Source: Fratercula arctica
Taxonomy: Eukaryota > Chordata > Aves > Charadriiformes > Alcidae
Length of the DNA: 64,000 bases
Assembly: GCA_947846985.1 (NCBI GenBank)
Contig: CANTUZ010000008.1
Location: 7,276,306 to 7,340,305, forward strand
Direction of reading: 5' to 3'
The notes beneath the pieces were generated by a model. The model did no database searches and was not told the DNA's origin. It was given only the letters and a program-made list of their open reading frames with translations. Shown here piece after piece: positions 61,292 through 64,000 of this stretch. Position numbers and translations under genes: made by a program. Within the stretch, counting starts at the first letter, position 1. Each line of letters begins with the position of its first letter.

Positions 61292-63184
61292 CTGGAGCAA
61301 GCACGGAATGAAGATGGTTAAAAACTGGAGCCGCATTTAGGACTGTATGTGAAATTCAGAAATACATGAAGAAATCAGGAAAGTTCTATGCCAAAGCTGT
61401 AGGAAAATGAAAGTGATACTTCAGTTTTAGCTATCGCTATCAGGAAAAGCATCTTTTAGCAGCTTTTTCCATCCTAAGGATAGATTTGGAGAATGATATA
61501 GGCTTTGAACTAGTATTGCAAAGGATCAAATCTTTTTGCAACTCCGATTGATGCGTTCATGGCAAGTATTCTTGTTCACAGATCACAAATGACAAGAGCC
61601 AACCTATACTCTTACTCAAAATCACCTGTAAAACATTCCAGCTAATCATCTACAAAGTCCTAAAGAGATTCTTTGATATTGTGCCCCATTTTCCCATTTG
61701 TACCAGTTGAGTTCTGGTAAGTCCATAGAGGCAGATGTGCAAAAAGGTGGCAGGAAATGGAGAAAAAAGAAGAAAAAATTAAGAAGTGAATTTTCATAAA
61801 TGTCGTTAGAGATCCTTAGGGACTTCAAAGAAAAAATGTTTATTTTTTTAATACTAGATGTAGTGGCAATTGCAGTCATGCAAGCCCAGAGTCACACAGG
61901 CAGGAATTAATTTAAAAATGGATATTGGCCATTCTGCTTAACTCATTGAATTTATTCTTTTTGCTGGATCTAGCTGCAAAGTACACTTCTTCAGAAAACT
62001 TGCCAGGATACACTAAATTTAAGAATTATACTAAGGATTAGGCTCATAAGCATTATACAGCACTCTTTACAATAGTACTTGGATATTCAAATTTTTCACA
62101 AATCACTTGTGCGAGACAACCCTGGGTGGGGGACTCTTATACTCAGAGCATTGCAATATGAATCCAGAAACTCATCCGACCTTGCTTTTGTTCCTAAAAT
62201 AGCAGGAATTTCCTGGGGTATAAAACACCTGAGAAGATTTGGCCTAAGCTATCGGATGAAGGCACAAATAATGGGACTCTGGGGAATGAATGACAACCAC
62301 TGACCCTGCCTTCTGAGAGCTCCTGTTGTTGCAACGTAGCTCCTCCCTTTCTAAAAGTAAACAGCACAGTCTCTGTAAATCACCGCTCTTCTAGACTTCA
62401 AAGCCACTGGGATAACCCTATCAATATATCACTCAAGTCAGAAATTAGCTTTAACATGCTATATGATCAGTAAATAGTCAGTTAGCAGTCAGAGAGCAAA
62501 GGAGCGTTGATAGGTCCAGTCAATTATTATTTTTCCCAATAAAATATCTCCAAGCGATCTCTTACTTGTGTTTCTGAAGCTAATATAGAGTCATGCTTTA
62601 AACCATGACCCTCAGATGCCATAAATTTCAAGGATCTGCACCAGAACGCTCACTCACTTCAGACACTTAAAACTATAAAGCTTCAAAGGAGACAGAACAA
62701 ACATTAGTTTAAGTCGCCTGAAAGAAGACCTGCATCTGTACCAGCCACATGTGGAGGCAAACAGCTTGAGCTGCTCTCTCCAGCTGGGCTAAGTGACCTT
62801 AGCTTAAATCTTCCTGAATTGCAACTAATGACCCAGAACATCCATTGCAACAATTAAAGCAAATAAACAAACACCCTGACGTCTTCTGACAGCATCTGAA
62901 CCTTCTCTTTCTCTGTGGTTGGTATCTTTACAGATCATCTTGATACCAGTCATGAAAAACAGTTGCCAGGAGAGTTCTTGAAATACCAACAGCGGGCCAT
63001 AGTTTGCCAGAGGACCACCTTAGCTCCGGAGTTACAGTGATAGCTGGCCAGGAGGCCAACAGCACACAAACTGGAAAGAGTCACACAACTAATGGCAGTC
63101 CAGTCAAACCGGCTATATTTTGCCCTTGGGTGAAGGAAATGCAGCCCATTTCAGGAGAGTTAAGCCTATCAGGCATGCAAGAAA
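61292..63184. other. Non-coding DNA, possible intron
   Basis: Mostly AT-rich. Short frames at 61646-61879 (minus) and 62079-62303 (plus) have no family signature. Confidence 0.4.
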
Positions 63185-63826
63185 ATGGATAACAAACTAG
63201 TAGCTCTTCCCCTGACAGCACAGACAAGGAGGCTCCAAGCCCACCCTAAATGCTGGCACCTACAGGCTAGTGTGAGGGAGGGTAGCCGTCAAGACCAATC
63301 CTATCTAGGAGAAACGGAGGCACAATCTCCTGATATGCCACATCACACCCATGAAGGCCATCTTCTTGTAGGCAGGGTTAGAGAAGAAGGTGGCCGCTGC
63401 CAGCTTTTGCCCCATTTGGATGATACTCCCAAGGAGTGGAGGAGATGGTCTCTGGTGTGGCACAGGCAGGCCTACAGCTTCCAGACGTGTCCATGCTGCA
63501 TCCCTGCTCCTGAAATTGGGACACTGTTCCACAAATACTCAGGGCCAGATAGGGAACCTGCCTGGCAGCCCAAAAGTAAGGGGATTCAGGCAGGAGAGCC
63601 ATGCCCTGCGGTCTGGTTCCTGCTTCCTGCAACCACTCTGCTTTCTGCAGTAGAGAATAATTGGATAAAGTGCATGAACAGCACTAAGGGTCACTCCAAG
63701 CCTGCACGGCGCAGCAAGGACATGACTTTGTCCATGTCCTCACCATTTGTTCCATCAGTTCAAATTGTCCACACCAGCTTTATGTTCAGTTTGAACATCT
63801 TTTTAGTGAAGCTTCATTTCTGTTAA
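63185..63826 (+). other. Long open frame of 213 codons, unidentified
   Basis: The frame starts MDNKLVALPLTAQTRRLQ and lies in a GC-richer block (about 63000-63730) bounded by AT-rich DNA. It has no signal peptide and no domain I recognise; histidine, cysteine and tryptophan are frequent, as in chance frames. The minus strand is also open in two frames (63305-63532 and 63378-63632; one reads LGSIIQMGQKLAAATFF). Openness on both strands points to composition or to an old, decayed retroelement rather than a gene. Confidence 0.2.
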
Positions 63827-64000
63827 GTTCCTGCAAAAACCGTATTTGGTTATGATGTTATGCTGGAATTATTACAATCAAATTTAACAATGACTAAGCT
63901 GTGTGTAAATGGTCTAGCTCATGTAAACACACACATTCTGACAGAATGTGAAATGTTGGTCTTTGGTTCTGTAGCTGCAAGTAATGATGGCATAATAGTA
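63827..64000. other. Non-coding DNA at the right edge
   Basis: AT-rich, nothing recognised. Confidence 0.5.

Noticed and set aside
1..64000. CRISPR arrays, operons, toxin-antitoxin or phage-defence systems
   Set aside because: The window is vertebrate DNA; no spaced repeats of CRISPR type and no bacterial gene organisation are present.

Overview
This is vertebrate nuclear DNA, almost certainly from a bird. The evidence is two LINE fragments of the avian CR1 family with their characteristic octamer 3' ends, a solo LTR of the avian ERVL-like type, one very old amniote L2/MIR-type tail, and few recognisable repeats otherwise. The base composition is AT-rich, with a single sharp CpG island. There are no bacterial-style genes, operons, CRISPR arrays or phage modules. 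Nearly all open frames in the window look like chance frames in non-coding DNA, so the window is best read as intron plus intergenic sequence.

Layout. (1) 1-17.2 kb: if the CpG-island gene is real, this is its large first intron. It holds a 1.7-kb 5'-truncated CR1 at 0.77-2.49 kb with a decayed reverse-transcriptase frame, a 23-G homopolymer, short satellites, and two weak candidate exons on the minus strand (7067-7141 and 11917-12020). (2) 16.59-17.43 kb: a CpG-island promoter. The best-supported transcript runs on the minus strand; its first exon ends in a consensus donor at 17170 and may start a protein MDGRAAAAEPP. A full match to the CTCF core and a YY1-like site lie in the leader. (3) 17.7-18.3 kb: a second CR1. 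(4) 19.1-19.3 kb: the ancient L2/MIR-type tail. (5) 19.3-52 kb: mostly AT-rich non-coding DNA, with an ERVL-type solo LTR at 36652-37165 flanked by a perfect 5-bp target duplication, a 21-bp tandem repeat, a GC-rich micro-island at 32.8 kb, a CTCF-like site at 34.0 kb and a short in-frame duplication near 40.6 kb. (6) 52.3-54 kb: sequence resembling the 3' end of a second minus-strand gene, with two AATAAA signals about 965 bp apart, each followed by a GU-rich stretch. (7) 54-64 kb: possible body of that gene, with one plausible 91-nt coding exon at 61201-61291.

Working model (inference): two genes in head-to-tail order on the minus strand. One would end near 52.3-53.3 kb; the other would start in the CpG island at 17.2 kb and run off the left edge. 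Neither gene could be identified. I found no convincing new molecular system. The most useful leads are the unannotated minus-strand transcript starts and ends, the few splice-bounded open frames, and several blocks of long ORFs that may be old unrecognised retroelements.
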